A stretch of 64,000 nucleotides of DNA. It comes from Lepisosteus oculatus. Lineage: Eukaryota > Chordata > Actinopteri > Semionotiformes > Lepisosteidae. Shown piece by piece: positions 24,501-37,676 of this stretch; the first letter of the stretch is position 1; each line of letters begins with the position of its first letter. The translations under genes and the position numbers were made by a program. Below the pieces are notes generated by a model. The model had not been told where the DNA came from. It ran no database searches and worked only from the letters and a program-made list of their open reading frames with translations. The DNA lies in the NCBI RefSeq assembly GCF_040954835.1, contig NC_090712.1, positions 5,341,284 through 5,405,283 of the forward strand. Reading direction: 5' to 3'.

Positions 24501-27265
24501 AGAAAAGAATAATTTGAGAAACGGATGTTTGTTTTGTGTTCATTGCTATTTTTGGATAATGACTTTATTTAAAATCCCCTACGTCGTGATAAACACAGTT
24601 GAAACTTTTAATTTGTAAACTGTATTAAATACAGCGTCCTGCTATACTACAGTCTGTATCCCGAACAAGAGCTGAACTGATCACTGTACAATGCTCATGT
24701 TGTAAACATCCGCCATTCTGTGTGCAGTATTTTGTCTGTCTTGTGTTTTTTCAAAAGGTGGACTTTACTGGATTTACTGCCGCACTTGACAATCTGGTTT
24801 TCTATTCACTATGAAACTCTTTGCTGGGGTCAAGGCTTCCTGACCACAGCCCCACATATCTCTCTCTCACACTGGCTCTCCACACCCGTGCGGTGCTCGC
24901 TGAAATAACACTGATCTATGGACTTATGCTCAGGGCCGACCCAAACATCTGTCTCCAATTCACAAGCTCGTGCAGACTTGTTTGGACAACGGTAGCTTTG
25001 TTCATACAGGTGAAGACAGTGGGGGATTTAAGCAGGTTTTGCTGCAAGAGGAGTGTGTACAGTGGTGGTGTGAGAGGGCTATGGGCAAGTAGTCAAACAC
25101 AGACAGAGCTGAGCTGTAGGGTTAGCTTCATCACCTCAGCAGGTCAGCAATTCCAGACAGCTTAGGGATACCTGGCATGTAATACCTATACTACACAGAA
25201 AAAAGTGGCTGAACAATACCAAAAAAAACCCCATAGAACCTGCACATCACCAATTTGTGGCTTGCTTACATGGTACATGAATTACTGCTATATAGCAGTC
25301 TAATGTTTTGTATAAAAACAACATCTTTAATCTGTGTCTGAAATGGTGAGTCACAAGCATAGACACTACTGAGGACAAATAGTTGAAAAGCAGTTAAAAT
25401 GAAACGGAGTCTGCCATTGCTGCAGACCTTGGCCCACTATTGAAGAATTTTGATGCTGCTTTGCCAACTGTAATACAGTATGTCACGCAACAGGACACAA
25501 AAAAAAGCAGAGACCAGGTTTTAATCAATTGCCATGTGCACTTATTGTATAGCATTACACAGCGCGGACAGAGGTGGGTGGAGAAAAAACAAAGGAGTCT
25601 TTCCAAATGTTGTTAGCCACGCGGCATTACAGCATAGGTATGTACAGTCGGCTTGCCATGACCACAGGATTGAGTTTCAAAGCTCTCTGGAGGACTCTTA
25701 ACTCCCCAGATCAAGGCCAGCATGGGACACCCGATCATGACACAGGAAAGGACTCGTGATAAATTGTTTACTGCAGGAAAACTTCCTGAGATCACGATTT
25801 GTGAAAATTAGATAGCCTCCCATGTGCCTCCTGCTGTAATAATGGCATTAGGAAGACTTCAGAATGAGTTTCATAGAGGGATGATGATTTTTGATGTGCC
25901 TACAGTTTACTTTTGTCAGCACACACCTATCTTTTCCCTTGTTAAGAAATGCTACTATTGGGCTTTAAAAATTGTTTCATTGGGAATGGAGCCCAGATAC
26001 TTCACCCCCAACAACAGTGCTGTATTAGGAGGTTTTTTTACACTCCCACTGTAGCTGGAAACTGTCTGAGCTCGGCTGATACAGAATGCAGCTCAGTTTC
26101 CATGTGAGTGCATGTGCTAATGTGCTTGTTACAATTCCATTATCACCCATTAATGAACTCAGAAATGGGTCTCATGCTGTCAGAGTCTTGTCATCTCTAG
26201 ACATTATGGTGCATTAAATACAGTTTAATATTTAACTAAGTACTGGTGATCAATTGCAGATTCATTTCACATGGGCCACAGAGGACTGCCAGCTCAAGAG
26301 ATACAACAAGCTTGTTCATGACTGGCCCTCCTGGAATACAGATCCAATTCTCCAGCTTTAATGATCAATTAAAACATCAATTAATTTAAACAGGTGGGTG
26401 TGGAGGGGTGTTCTAGTTAAGCAAATAAGTAAATACCGGAGTCTCTTAAGCTGAGCTGTGTTGTCTTGACTTGTTAAGAGAGAAAACAGGCTGGGAAGAG
26501 TGTTTTACGTGTTTGCTTATATCTGAAACGGTTAAGTTAGAGCTCCTTGACAAAATGAAATATCTGCCACATATAATCAAATTGAACAACACAGGAAAAT
26601 GGAAAAATGCAGAATACAGAAGACATAAATATACAATAACTCCTGGTTATCTTAAGGACTTATCACATGTACAGTGTGTACCCAGCTCTTAACCTGGCTC
26701 AGCACAATGTGTTATAGTGTCCAGTTGATTGCAGCATCATTTCTGTGGAGCTCACTGTCCAATTTACTGGAGACTAGGCAACTTATCTCACTTAAAGAGC
26801 TTGTTTTTCACTAAAGCCCTTAATGTATAATTATAATGTATAATGCAGAACTTTGAACTCTTTGTGGCACTAAGCTTCCTGAGCTTTTTCCCTCCTTCTT
26901 TTTACTTCTTTTATGTGTGTTAGGTGTGGACTAGTATACAGCACTTTGAATTCCTTGAAAATTGCTCATAAATTTAATTGGATTATTATGCTTTTACTTT
27001 TCACAATCAGCAAGCAACCAAAAGGCTGTTGTGCATGAACTGAGAGGGATAAACCCGAAGACGCACCTTGTCCTTTATTTTTGTGACTTATACAGTACAC
27101 GTGTGTGCCAAATGTTGCAAATGAAAATTCCCCTTGCATCTTAATATCACTCTCACTGGCTCTCTTTTTTAAAAATAATACAGCTTTTATGTTAATCCCT
27201 TTCCTTTATCTCTCTAAAAGGCATCTTATATGAATTGAGGGATTGTCATATTCTCAAACATTGTC
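18597..27265. other. Long gene-poor interval after NTPCR
   Basis: No splice-flanked exon, RNA gene or clear mobile element was found. AATAAA words at 19440 and near 19487 could serve the NTPCR 3' end but lie far from the stop. A slightly GC-richer patch at 22.27-22.78 kb holds two short plus-strand open frames (68 and 76 codons) with no family resemblance and no splice context; I do not call them genes. Confidence 0.45.
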
Positions 27266-27710
27266 TCTCTCCAGGACTCAGTATCGATACCATTTTCTAT
27301 GAATGGTGCCGGAGCATTCGGGCCCGGACTACCAGACTCAGAGACAATTTTTACCCCCACACTATCAAACTATTAAACTCCCAGCCTCTCTCACCTACGA
27401 TCTGAACCCTTCTGGTGCCTTCTCTGTTTATCAAAACTCAAACACACATTGAAATCTGCTGTACCTCTACCTCACGTCAAGACATTTATTCTCCATAATT
27501 TTGTATCCTTTATTTCATTATGTTGACGTATGTTTTTGCACAACAGTTTTTGTTTTGCACATTGCCTATTGTCTCTGTCCTTCTTTCCTTGCACAATTGT
27601 ACTGTTGTTTGCAATACTTACCGTCTGAGAACTAGCTAAATAGCATTTAGTTATACCATATACCTGTGCGTGAGTATAATGACAATAAACATAAACTTGA
27701 AACTAGAACT
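27266..27710 (+). mobile_element. LINE 3' end relic (CR1/L2/Rex1 group)
   Basis: The first part still translates to a pattern like RTTRLRDNFYPHTIKLLN, the C-terminal signature of many fish non-LTR reverse transcriptases (R-R-SFYP-A-LLN). An AT-rich tail follows, ending gagtataatgacaataaac. The element is truncated at the 5' end and old. It is a different branch from the 31-32 kb copy, since the tails share little. Confidence 0.65.
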
Positions 27711-30300
27711 ATTTTGTCAAACTCTATGGCAGCTCTGGCCTGTCTCCTCAGGGCTAACCAGAATTATATCTGAACCACTGAGCTGGGCATGAATGGCACT
27801 CATGACTGGTTCCATGGCAGCCGGCATGACCTCAGTCACTTCAGATCAGGTATGTTGCAGTGTCATATACTCGCTCTGCACCTGACAAAGTTTTTTTTTT
27901 CATTGCTGACAGGAGAGGAGTCTCATGACGGACCTCTGTCTTAGAAAATCAAACCAGTTACTATTAACATGAAAAGAATGCTGTGAACAGAGAAAAGGGG
28001 AAAACCACGTAGGGTTCCCCTTTAAAACAAGCACAGCAGCATATGTGGCACCGTGGTTGTTTTTTTTATTTCAAAACAATTCAACGGATAGTAAGGAGGA
28101 ATAGAAATGACGTGGCATATCGTTCCGAACAAACGAGGTAACTTCATCAAAATTCTAAAAAGAAATAACCAGGGGAATTCTAGAATTCGGGAATATGGGA
28201 ATTCCATATTCGACAGTTCACCTGCGGTAGTCACCTAAATTACATGGCGCTTTGTATCTTCTGAATGCAGTGTGCAACCTAGCCAATTTCTAATGTACTT
28301 CGACCTTAGAGCAGATGCTGCTGTTTTCCTTCCAACGTCGTTGTCTGCTCACAGGGACCACATTCAGGAATCTGATCTTCTCTGCTCATTCTTGGAAAAT
28401 GACCGTCCTCGGCATGATATTCAGGCAGTTACAGGTGCTGATTTCTTTAGCTGACAGTCCAGGGAAAGTCTATTTCACTTAGAACCCTAAACCACAAAAA
28501 CCCTCAGACGATTGGAAAACTACACGCGTGCTACCATCTTGTGGTCGTGATCTGTACTTACAGCTCCTTCCCCCTAATACAGCCCTCGATATTCCTACAA
28601 AACTGGACACATGTTGACAATAATAAACGGTCTCTCATTTTCCTGTGCTGGATTCAAAATCACAAGTCTGGTCAAAGTTGCTTATTGCGTTAGGGGAACC
28701 TTTGGTGTAGCGATTTAATTTAAAATATTTGCAAACGAAGATTTGCTGAGATACTGTAGGCTTCACCTCAAAGCAGAATCATTGAAAACTGTTAAAAAGA
28801 CTTAATGCACACATTATCTCGGCGTTATCTATTTCGTACTGCAATTCAATTTGTCAATGTAAAATTCCTAAAGTGCCATAAGAATTAAGATACTCTTAAG
28901 TTTAAAAGCAACACTAATACAGTACTATGTTTTTTCTGGCTTTGAGTTATATTAATAGACTTGACGTTTTGTCCAGATAGCACTCAGACTGGGCACAGGC
29001 CTTAGTGAATACCTTAAACTGCATTTACTAGATTTTTGGGGTGATAAACTCAAATTCGCCGTTTGTGCCAGCTGCCACAAAGCTCAAATTAATACAGCAA
29101 CACGGTAGTCGAAAAAAATGATGATTACTTGCAAACCAATTAATATGTCATTACATTTAATTTGAAGTATTTCTGAGATTAGCATATTTTTCGATTAAGC
29201 TTGTCAGACATCTGAAAAGTGCTGTATATGTGCAAGGGGTTGATAAGCCTGGCAGACCGAAGAAATTAAGCTTAACAAATCCCCTGTGAGAAGAATTATG
29301 GCAGTGAAATTGCTTGCTTTAAAAAACGAATGAGGTCAAATCCCATTATTTTCCCCACTGGAATGACTGTTTTTTCACTTCAGAACTATATTCCCTCTAC
29401 TTAAATCAATCTTCAAAAAGCCCTGAAGAGAAAATGGAAGGTTAGTCTTTAGGGGGAACCCAGGGGTGTTTTGCGTTCGTTCACCAGAAGAATATCTCGA
29501 ACACGACTGAAGTGTCACGGGCGGCAGTAATGGACACGTCTCACTACCAGGCAGGAATTCGCGGTGGCCGGTTTGAAAGCAGTAACAAACAGAGCCAAGA
29601 GAGCTGTTCTGAAACCGAGCCTTTCTGAAAGACGACACTTTACTTGTATGCATTAGGTTGAACAACCAGAACATTCCTATTTCAAAGTCCATGTACCTGT
29701 ACTTGTAAAATACCCTGTAGTTGTATTTCTATGCATATACAGTAGCTTTTTAAATTAATTCACTTATACTGTATATTCTTGGACCTTACATATATTTTGT
29801 ATTCTGCTTGTCGAGCAACATATTACATTTGAACTTTTTATAATTCCCCTATAGATGATTTAGCAAACGATGCGTCATTGAATTCCATATTCAGAGAAAT
29901 ATAATGTAACCATTTACAGTACGAAGCTAAAAGACCATAAGAAGGTGCCATCTGAATTTGTTTTTTTTTTCGTGTTTTTTCCTTCTTCCACATAAGAAGA
30001 TACTCGTTTGAGGGGAAAAAAAATATTTTGTGAAAATACCGTGAGAGTTTATAGGTGACAGTAGCTTGTCTCATGAAGTGTAGTTGTCTTTGTACAACAA
30101 AATATTGCACAAGTATAGGAGCTTAAAATCATGCCTTTTTATTTTGAAACAAATCTTCAAAGGCAAGGCAAAATTATTTATAAAATGATATCAAACAGAA
30201 AATAATAATTTGACTCAGGTTTCCAAGATCCTACTTTCACCTTCGTTCGCCGAGCTCTGGGACCGCAATTAAATTATCTTCTGTTTCCACTCGCTGGGCT
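27711..30300. other. Intergenic sequence, nothing recognised
   Basis: AT-rich. Short minus-strand open frames at 28.0-28.2 and 29.4-29.7 kb have no family resemblance or splice signals. Confidence 0.4.
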
Positions 30301-30309
30301 CGATACTCG

Positions 30310-30500
30310 ATTAATGTCACTGAGCCTGAAGACCTAGTGAATCAAATGAACGAAACATCGTGAATCGATTTGAGTGATTCGCTGAAAAAGATTCGTTCAA
30401 AACGAGCGAATCCCTCGTGACCAGCGCAGCTCAATCCCATATACCCCTTGGGGCGGAATCCCGATTCAGTCATCGCGATACTCAGAGTCAGTCGATTCTC
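30310..30500. repeat. Cluster of GATTC/GAATC words
   Basis: Within about 190 bases the words gaatc or gattc occur many times in both orientations, for example gtgaatcgatttgagtgatt and agattcgttc followed by gcgaatccc. It may be a decayed inverted-repeat element or a binding-site cluster. It lies about 350 bases upstream of the orphan promoter at 30.84 kb. Confidence 0.35.
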
Positions 30501-30839
30501 TTTTAGGATTATGGCACTCCCGAGGAAAATACACGGCGATGATCAAAACATATACTTCTGTGCTTTCATTAGATTAAACACCCTTGTATGGCTCTCCTTT
30601 ATGTGAAGGAGAGGGGCAATGGTCGAATGCACAGTAAGTACGTCTACATGCTCTGTGATACTCCCCCTCAACTGAAATATTCATGTTTCTCAAAGTAAAA
30701 ATTAATAAGCAGAGGACTAATGGAATAAAAATGATTAACGTAAAGTCAGTATTTCACATGATAAAAATGTGCAACCTTTCTTTCATCAATGATTTTCTTC
30801 CCGTTTGCGTGTCTAATTGGAATTCAAAAAGCGAATCGC

Positions 30840-31080
30840 GAACGAGCGGCCAATGAAAACGCTTGCTGAGGGCGGGGCTAAACATTTAACCACGCCCCCA
30901 TATTGCCCCGCCCAGTTCCGTCTTCCGCAGCGAGAGGCTTCTCGGTCCGTTAGCAAGACTGGTTTGTGTTTGTGAAGTTGTTACTTCCCAAACTGCTGGG
31001 TGGCTTAGCCTAGAGGGAAATATTTGGAACGTGTCTCACCTGCGAGGAAATGCTGCGGACACAGAAGATACTCAAGGGTA
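30840..31080 (+). promoter_or_regulatory. Orphan plus-strand promoter and possible first exon
   Basis: A CG-rich patch in AT-rich surroundings. It has a CCAAT word at 30850-30854, a GC box gggcggggc at 30870-30878, cacgccccc just after, and a reverse GC box gccccgccc at 30905-30913. This looks like a TATA-less promoter. About 135 bases downstream, an ATG at 31050 opens ATGCTGCGGACACAGAAG and reaches a fair donor, CAAGG|GTAAAG, at 31077 (MLRTQKILK). I found no second exon on the plus strand. The transcript could be a lncRNA, a gene I fail to see, or an antisense RNA running into the spectrin/PH gene. Confidence 0.45.
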
Positions 31081-31199
31081 AAGAACACGCTGCTTGTGGG
31101 GAAGATCCTTAGAACGGTGAAGCCGGATCCTTCTCTCTCCAGGTGAGGTTGTGCCTCATGCCCTATCCAAAAGCAGGGTGGGGATTGACAAAGCTACAT

Positions 31200-32240
31200 G
31201 TCTTTATAATAAATTAAAACAACAGATTTGTTGTAGAGTTTCTAGCAAAATTTGGATTTCCAGCATTGCAGACAGCAAGGCTATTTGATTGTGAAACTGT
31301 TGGAAAAAGGAACTGGCAGAGAAGAGGCACCAGTCTGTGCATTGAATTTGGTGATGACACCACAGTTATCAGGCTGATCAGTATCAAGATGAGTCTGTAT
31401 ACTGGAGTGAAGTGGAGCATCTTGCAAGATGGTGCCTTGACAGCAATCTGGCCCTGAATGTCAACAAGACAAAAGAACTTAGTGTGGACTTCAGGAGACC
31501 CAGAGAGAGTCATACTTGAGTAAGTATATTGGGCACAACAGTGGAAGATTCCTTCAGATTCCTCAGATTGCATCTCTCTGCTGACTTGGCTTGGTCGTAA
31601 AACAATGTAGGCAGTATGAAAAAGATACAACAGCGCCTCCACTTTCTGCTGTGCCTAAAAAAATGCGGTACGGGGAAGCAGCTACTTGTGAACTTTTACA
31701 GCAGCACCATAGAAAGTGTCCTCGCTAGTGGCATCACTGTATGGTACGGTAATACTACTATGCATGACAAAGATGCACTACAAAGAGTTGTGGCAATGGA
31801 GCAGAGGATTACAGAATGTGACTTACCATCAATCGATGAGAAACACACCATCTGCCCAATCCATTATTCAGGATCCCACCCATCCCAGCCACAAACTGTC
31901 CTCACCCCTGTGCCCTGGCAAGTGGTACCACACTATTAAAGCATGGACCACTAGACATAAGAACAGCTTCTACCCTATGGCAGCGTGCATCCTTAACAGC
32001 TAACTGTCCAAGGCCTCAAAATTCAACAGACCTCTACATTCTGCTCGTTGATTTGGCTACCGCATTTACTGTTCTGTTTGTTTATTGTCTATACATATTT
32101 ATACATGCTGCCACTGTTTATTACTTACTGTTTTGTAATGTACCATCTACATTGTGTGGTGTCTGTTGTGCTGTGGATGTCCTGGGAGAACAGAGCAAAT
32201 ACAGTAAGAATGTACAATGTACACCAACCTCGTATTTGGC
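31200..32240 (+). mobile_element. Decayed non-LTR retrotransposon (Rex1/L2-like), 3' half
   Basis: Translating across frameshifts and stops gives the C-terminal reverse-transcriptase signatures in order: an ALNVNKTKE-like block with DFRRP near 31.45 kb, a SFRFL-LSADLAWS block, MKKIQQRLHFLLCLKK (31616 on), NFYSSTIESVLASGITVWYG, LQRVVAMEQRITECDLPSI, a DPTHPSH block, and SFYPMAACILNS ending at 32003. The AT-rich 3' tail follows to about 32.24 kb. No intact frame remains, so it is inactive. Its 5' end is lost. Confidence 0.85.
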
Positions 32241-33785
32241 TTTGAGCTCTTTGGTCACAGATTCTTCATCCCTTTCTGGTCTTTCAGAGTTGGCTGATTT
32301 AGCTTCTGTTGTACAGAGCAGCAGAGAGGTGAAATAGCCTCCTGTGGCTCAAGTAGCTGTGCTCAAATCAGCCAAGAAGCGGCTCGGTCAAATTCTAATA
32401 CCGACAAAACAAGCCGGAAAATGTAAAGGCATAGCAAATGTGATACTTCAGTGTTAACTCGCCTGGCTGAGGAAACGATGGCATTAGATGAAGATCAGTG
32501 CTCACAATCCCCCACGCTTATGAACCAGGGAGCAACTGCAAGGATGAAGCTGGGCCAGTAAGGACATACGCAGTGCTGTGGGCAGCCAGCAAGTGTTTAT
32601 ATGTGGGAGAGCGGAAGTGAGAGTTTAGAATATAGCGTCCTCTCGGAAGTCTGTAAAATAACACCAGCAGAAGTGTTGTCTCTCCTCTTGGTTGGAACTT
32701 AAAACATTTCAAAAGGTTTATGCGTTTTCTTGAAATGATTTGAGCAGCATTCTTCCACACAGTTCTGCAAGGTGAACAAAGGCCTGCGCAAATAAGATCA
32801 AAACCAACGCCAGTCATTTCGTCAGGAGCTGATTTTTTTTTTATTTATTCAAAAATATGAGTTTTACAGTAACTGCAGTTAACGTCTGAAAATGAAAGAG
32901 AGAAAAGCAGTTTCAAACTGCTGCAAATATGATGAAGATCAAAATGTTTTTATATAAGAAAACATTGGAATTGTAGCTCTTCTTTTTTTGGATGAGAACA
33001 GGGATAATTGAATCTAACTGGGAAAAAAAAAACATTTAATTAATCTTTCTGGTAAGACTTTATTATAAGGTTTTGATCAACCTTTCCTTCACATGTTTAG
33101 TGGCTTTGCTCAACACACTACAACACTCATAGGAAATACAGAATCTACATAGATGAGGAGGGTACAAGAAAGCCTGTGTTTAAGTGCACCTTCTAATATC
33201 TTATTAGTGGACATTCCAACTTGTACTCAGCTGAATAAAAAAAACACAGTCTTCATAGATAGCCTATCAAAATGTTTTTGTCATCTACATATGGGTGCAA
33301 ATGGATCAAAAGCCACAGGATTTAGACAGATTCATATATCCCAGTAATGTCAGTTGCATCTGCTTGCAAAATTCCACTGGTTTGTGACATACAGTATTGG
33401 AAAATGCCACATTACAGACTCCATGTTGCGCCAAGAAAAGTACAATGTGAGTAAACCAAGAAACATGGTCTGGTAGTAACTTCAGTATTCTTCAAAAAAA
33501 GTTAATGGAGTGAAACAGCACATAGTATCTAAAAGGGCCTCCAGCAAATAAGAGCATATTAATTTGGGCTACACTAAAGGTTTTTGCCCTCCTCTTTCTC
33601 CATTAAGCTCAGGGACCGCTTCAGGTATACCTGAGCATTTCCACCACCTACTCCAGCCTACGTACAAGTAGTAATGTAGAGTGGAGTGGCATTCATCAGC
33701 CTAGATGATGTCTGATGATCCTTTTGCAGTGCAGGTCCTCAAAACATACAGGCCGTCTGCTAATTTTCTTTACTGATATGACTCA
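32241..33785. other. Intergenic sequence, nothing recognised
   Basis: AT-rich DNA between the LINE relic and the next repeat. No supported exon. Confidence 0.4.
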
Positions 33786-34015
33786 GGCCTTCTGAGATAA
33801 GGCTGTACTCAGACACAATTTAGAGGTCCATTTAAAACTGAGAAGAGGAGGCACTTCCTCATGCAAAGGGTTCTGGGAGTATGGAGAATGCTACCCAGCC
33901 TGTTGATGGAGCTGATACTCTGGTTTATTTTGAGAAACAACTGGTTCCTTGGATCAATTAGCAACTAACTGCTAAATGGGCTGAATGGCCTTCTCTTTCT
34001 AATGCTCTAGATTTC
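33786..34015 (+). repeat. Interspersed repeat (family A), copy 2
   Basis: It shares with the copies at 16.30 and 62.69 kb the ordered words ttaaaactgagaagaggagg, atgctacccagcctgttg, gagctgatactctggtt, ccttggatcaattagcaact and gggctgaatggcc. This is the longest and best preserved of the three. It probably represents a LINE 3' end. Confidence 0.65.
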
Positions 34016-34615
34016 CCTGGGGTGAGAGATTGAACCGTCCAGCACAGTGAATTCAATGTGTTTTCACTTACAGCAGGATTGAGTGTTTCCTTTTCTTTAA
34101 ATAACTGAGTATGAAGATAGCAAAGGTAGTGCAGATTGTGATACAATACCTATACATATGGCATTAAAAACAGATCAACACATATGCAACAAAAAAAACA
34201 TATCTTGAAGAACATAGGAAGACATTGTGTTGAAAATTAAGAAAAGGACTTTACATACCAGTTTAATACACAATACAATACATATAATACATACCACTTT
34301 ATGTCTGTAATTCACTTTGATTCAGCTTATAGAGCACACTTCAGCAGCCCAAATGCGTCACTCAGACAAATTATTCAACAAAAAAAAGTGAAGGATAAAA
34401 ACTGTTTGGCTTGACTGCTAAGATTAGTTTCAACTGGATATAAAAGTATGAAAATAGAAAAAAAAACACAGCAGTAAAATATCAGAACGTTAATACCTTC
34501 ACGAGTCCTGCTGACCTCAGGAATTAAAGGCAGGCTAATGTTTTAAAATGTACATCCCTCTGTTCAGAGTACATTTCATTTACAAACATGGTATTTGTTA
34601 GGTGTTTTCTGTCAT

Positions 34616-34640
34616 TTTTTATTTAGCCGTTTTTATTTGT
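34616..34640 (-). terminator. Candidate polyadenylation signals of the spectrin/PH gene
   Basis: Two TTTATT words on the plus strand (34618-34623 and 34632-34637) read AATAAA on the minus strand, about 720-740 bases past the stop codon of the minus-strand gene. This is a plausible 3' end. Other such hexamers exist further left, so the choice is uncertain. Confidence 0.3.
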
Positions 34641-34800
34641 GGTTTAACAGTTTATTCTATTTGAAGAAGTGTGGACCAGAACAGCAGTGGATAAGTCATA
34701 CTAAATCAGTTATACTTAGACACCTGACCTAAATCTCTGTACTTGGTTGAAATTGTGGATAGTATTATGTGCAATCCCGAAGAATTTGAAGAGAGTGACT

Positions 34801-35140
34801 ATGGCTTGGGAGGCACAGTGGCATGGCAGCTAACACTGCCTCACAATTCCTAGGGTCTAGGTACAATCCCAGATTGTGGCTATTCTGTATGGAGTTTGCA
34901 TGTGTCCTCAGGTTTTGTGTTTGTTTGCTCTGCTTTCCTCAAACCTGCAGAAGTCAGGCTTACTAACCTAGTTGGTGTCACTAAGTTTCCTTGCTTATGT
35001 GTGTCCTGTGATGGGCTGGGTGTCCTGTCCAGGGCTTAATCCTGCCTTGTGCTCTGTGCTTCTGGGATGTGCTGTGAGCTGTTGCAAATCTTACTAGGAA
35101 TTAGCAGCTTTCTGATAGTGGACAAAAATGAATTAGTGAA
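34801..35140 (+). repeat. SINE-type interspersed repeat, second copy
   Basis: The word order is ggaggcacagtggcatggca, gctaacactgcctcacaatt, ggagtttgcatgtgtcctca, tcctgtgatgggctgggtgt, cctgtccagggc, then gaattagtgaatg. It is the same family as 10.26 kb and the tail at 17.4 kb. It lies in the expected 3' untranslated region of the minus-strand gene, in antisense orientation to it. Confidence 0.7.
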
Positions 35141-35358
35141 TGATTTAATTAAGAAACAGTCATTCCACCCCTAAACATTACAATTGTGAGAAACCCATAA
35201 TTATTTTTTGTCATTTTAAATACTTGAAGGATACTTAAATACTTCTAAAATCTTTTAAAGGAAACAATGTGCACTGCACACCAGAACAGCAAACCAGTCA
35301 AGTACAGTTATATGGTTTTCCCCCACATCTAACAAGAGGTATTCCAAGTCTCTGCTGT

Positions 35359-37676
35359 TCATTCCTTCTTTCCAAAAAACTTTTTGAAGACTGATTTGTT
35401 CCTTGGTCTAGGCAGACTGGCAAAGTTTCTCTCTCTCTGTATAGTCTCAGGGTTCCAGCTAATAGGCTGTGACTCCTTGTGATTCACTGACTCCATGCTG
35501 TTCAAACCGGGAAGGGCTGGGGAGCTCTGGAGTTCTGCCTGCTGATCTCCAATGAACAGAGTCACAGAGTAACTGGACCCTCCCTCCAGCGCTCGAGAGG
35601 GCAAAGAGACAGGGGTGATTTTCTGGTAGGTAGCTAGAAGAAAGAAAGCAAACAGGTATAAATATGTGCACTCCGTTTTTAAATCCTTACATTACTATTA
35701 TTTAAATTATGTTTTTACAAAACAGCTGGAATAATGGGAAGGAGTATATCTGCTCACAAAGTCAATGACGTGGTGATATTAAATGTCGCCTTCAGTTACT
35801 AAAAACATTATAGCATGTGTGAATATGAAGTGGAGTGTAAAGCAACAGCAAGAAATTTTTCAAGTGCTGCACTAATTTGAGTATGATTGAGGGGAGGGGT
35901 GGATTTATGAATGATGATGGAACTGAAGGATTTCCCGGGGTTGGAAGTGTCTTCAGAAACATGTCTCCTGGTCAGAAGGGCCTCAGTCGGTCCCAGGAAC
36001 GCAGCGTGTTACCTGAGGTAAAGGAATACGAGCGGCGCTTGTTGCTCAGGTAGTCCAGGTGGTCAGAGTGAGGGGAGTCCCCGGACTTTGGGCTGGACTC
36101 CCTGCCAGCCCAAGACAGCTTGTCTTTCCCGAGCTGATGCTGGGAGCTGCGGTGATCTTCTGAAAAGGTACAGAAAGGTCAAAATGCTGGGGGCCCCTTG
36201 GCAATGAAAACTATGACTAACAAAGTAGGCCGGGAGTGTCTCTCAAGTGTCTGGCCAGAGAAAAGAGTCTGACTGGTGTGTTGTCTCTCTTTGTGCTTCA
36301 CTGCAGTGAATTTCATGTATGATCAGGAAATATCTTTCTGTTGTGCTACACAGAGAGTGGTTCATTCATGCATTAGATAGTTTACTGGCTTGTACTGTAT
36401 TGAATCTGGCACTGGGAGATCTGTGAAGAAATAGTTCAGTGTGGTAGGATCATATACATTTGATTACAGCACACAAGGGAGCTCTAACACTCTAACAAGA
36501 TGCAGGTCCTCTTCTCCTTTTGTGTAGACTAATCTTTTGTTATGAGGTGAGGTGAGCTAAAATCACAAAGCAATAAAATAAATGAACAGACCTATTTACC
36601 TGTATAAAGCACCTCTGACGGTGCAACACTGTGGCACAGATTCTTTCTGCTGTGTTTGCAAGCTGCACAAAAGCTCTTTGCAATAATAGTCACAAGATCA
36701 AGGACCCTCCTGTACTTAACTGTCTCATGTTAGAGATGTATACTCTTCATGGAAGTATATATGAATTGATTATACATGTATGTGAGGCATATAATGCAGT
36801 GCACAATTACCGCATTTTAAATGTTTATGGAAGTTGCTAAAAGACTGAAGTGTCCCTCATTCTCTCCTGCTCTTACCACAGTGATCTGTGTCTGAAGACA
36901 AGGCCGGAAGCAGGTCCTCTGAGTTCCCATGGTGCTGCCTAGGAGGCTGGGGGTTGTCTCTCGTCAGAACTATGATCTCTTTAGATCTTGTGGTGGCCGG
37001 CTGACCGAGCCCCGAGAAATAGGAAGTGGTGTCGCCCCCTTTTGGACAGTGGCATGTAGGGCTGCAGTGGCAGGTGCTACCTGAACTGTGAAAGGAAGAG
37101 GTGTTTCTGTCATTGAAACAGAAGAACTGCGCTAAACATCCAGACCGGTCTGCATCCAACAGCATTTACACTGTACCTTTGCAGCAATGATTTGAATTTC
37201 AAGAGTGATTCAGACAAATAATGATGAAGCCACACAGAGTATAATTTGTATGATTTTTTTTTGTTTTAAATATTTTTGTATATCAATGTCTGATTGTCCA
37301 TTCCCGTTTGGGACTTTACTGCCCTCTCATGGACATATGGCAAATCGCAGATATATTTATAATATGATTCTTGAATACATGTAAAAATTACATGTAAAAA
37401 TATAAAACACCCTGAAATAATTACAACTGTTGTGTATTACACAACATTGTAATTACACAACATTCTACATTTAACACTATTGTAGTGACATTTTATTCTG
37501 GTATATAAAGTATTTTAAGATTCCAAAGATTTATCATAATTGTGTTTTATAGTTTTAACATATTGCATGATGGTGCAATCTGTAAAGAGTGATATCATTC
37601 ATGTCTTACTTCGTAGCTGAAAAGTCCTGCACACAGTGCCCAAAAACAGATTGCGAGGAATTGATCTCTCTCAGCC
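35359..37676 (-). other. Ser-rich C-terminal tail after the PH domain
   Basis: Four exons (37676-37610, 37085-36877, 36159-36013, 35633-35359) encode about 230 residues after the PH domain. They are rich in Ser, Pro and His, with a Cys cluster CHCSPTCHC near the start, a KRRSYSF motif that fits basophilic kinase consensus, and a final basic-aromatic FKKFFGKKE. The short basic-aromatic end recalls beta-spectrin C-termini, which follow their PH domain and end in similar FKK-type residues. There is no KASH transmembrane segment, so the protein is not a nesprin in the strict sense. Confidence 0.8.

Noticed and set aside
35359-35633. KASH domain at the C-terminus, which would make the gene a nesprin
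   Set aside because: The last exon is polar and basic with no transmembrane segment, and no Pro-rich KASH tail is present.
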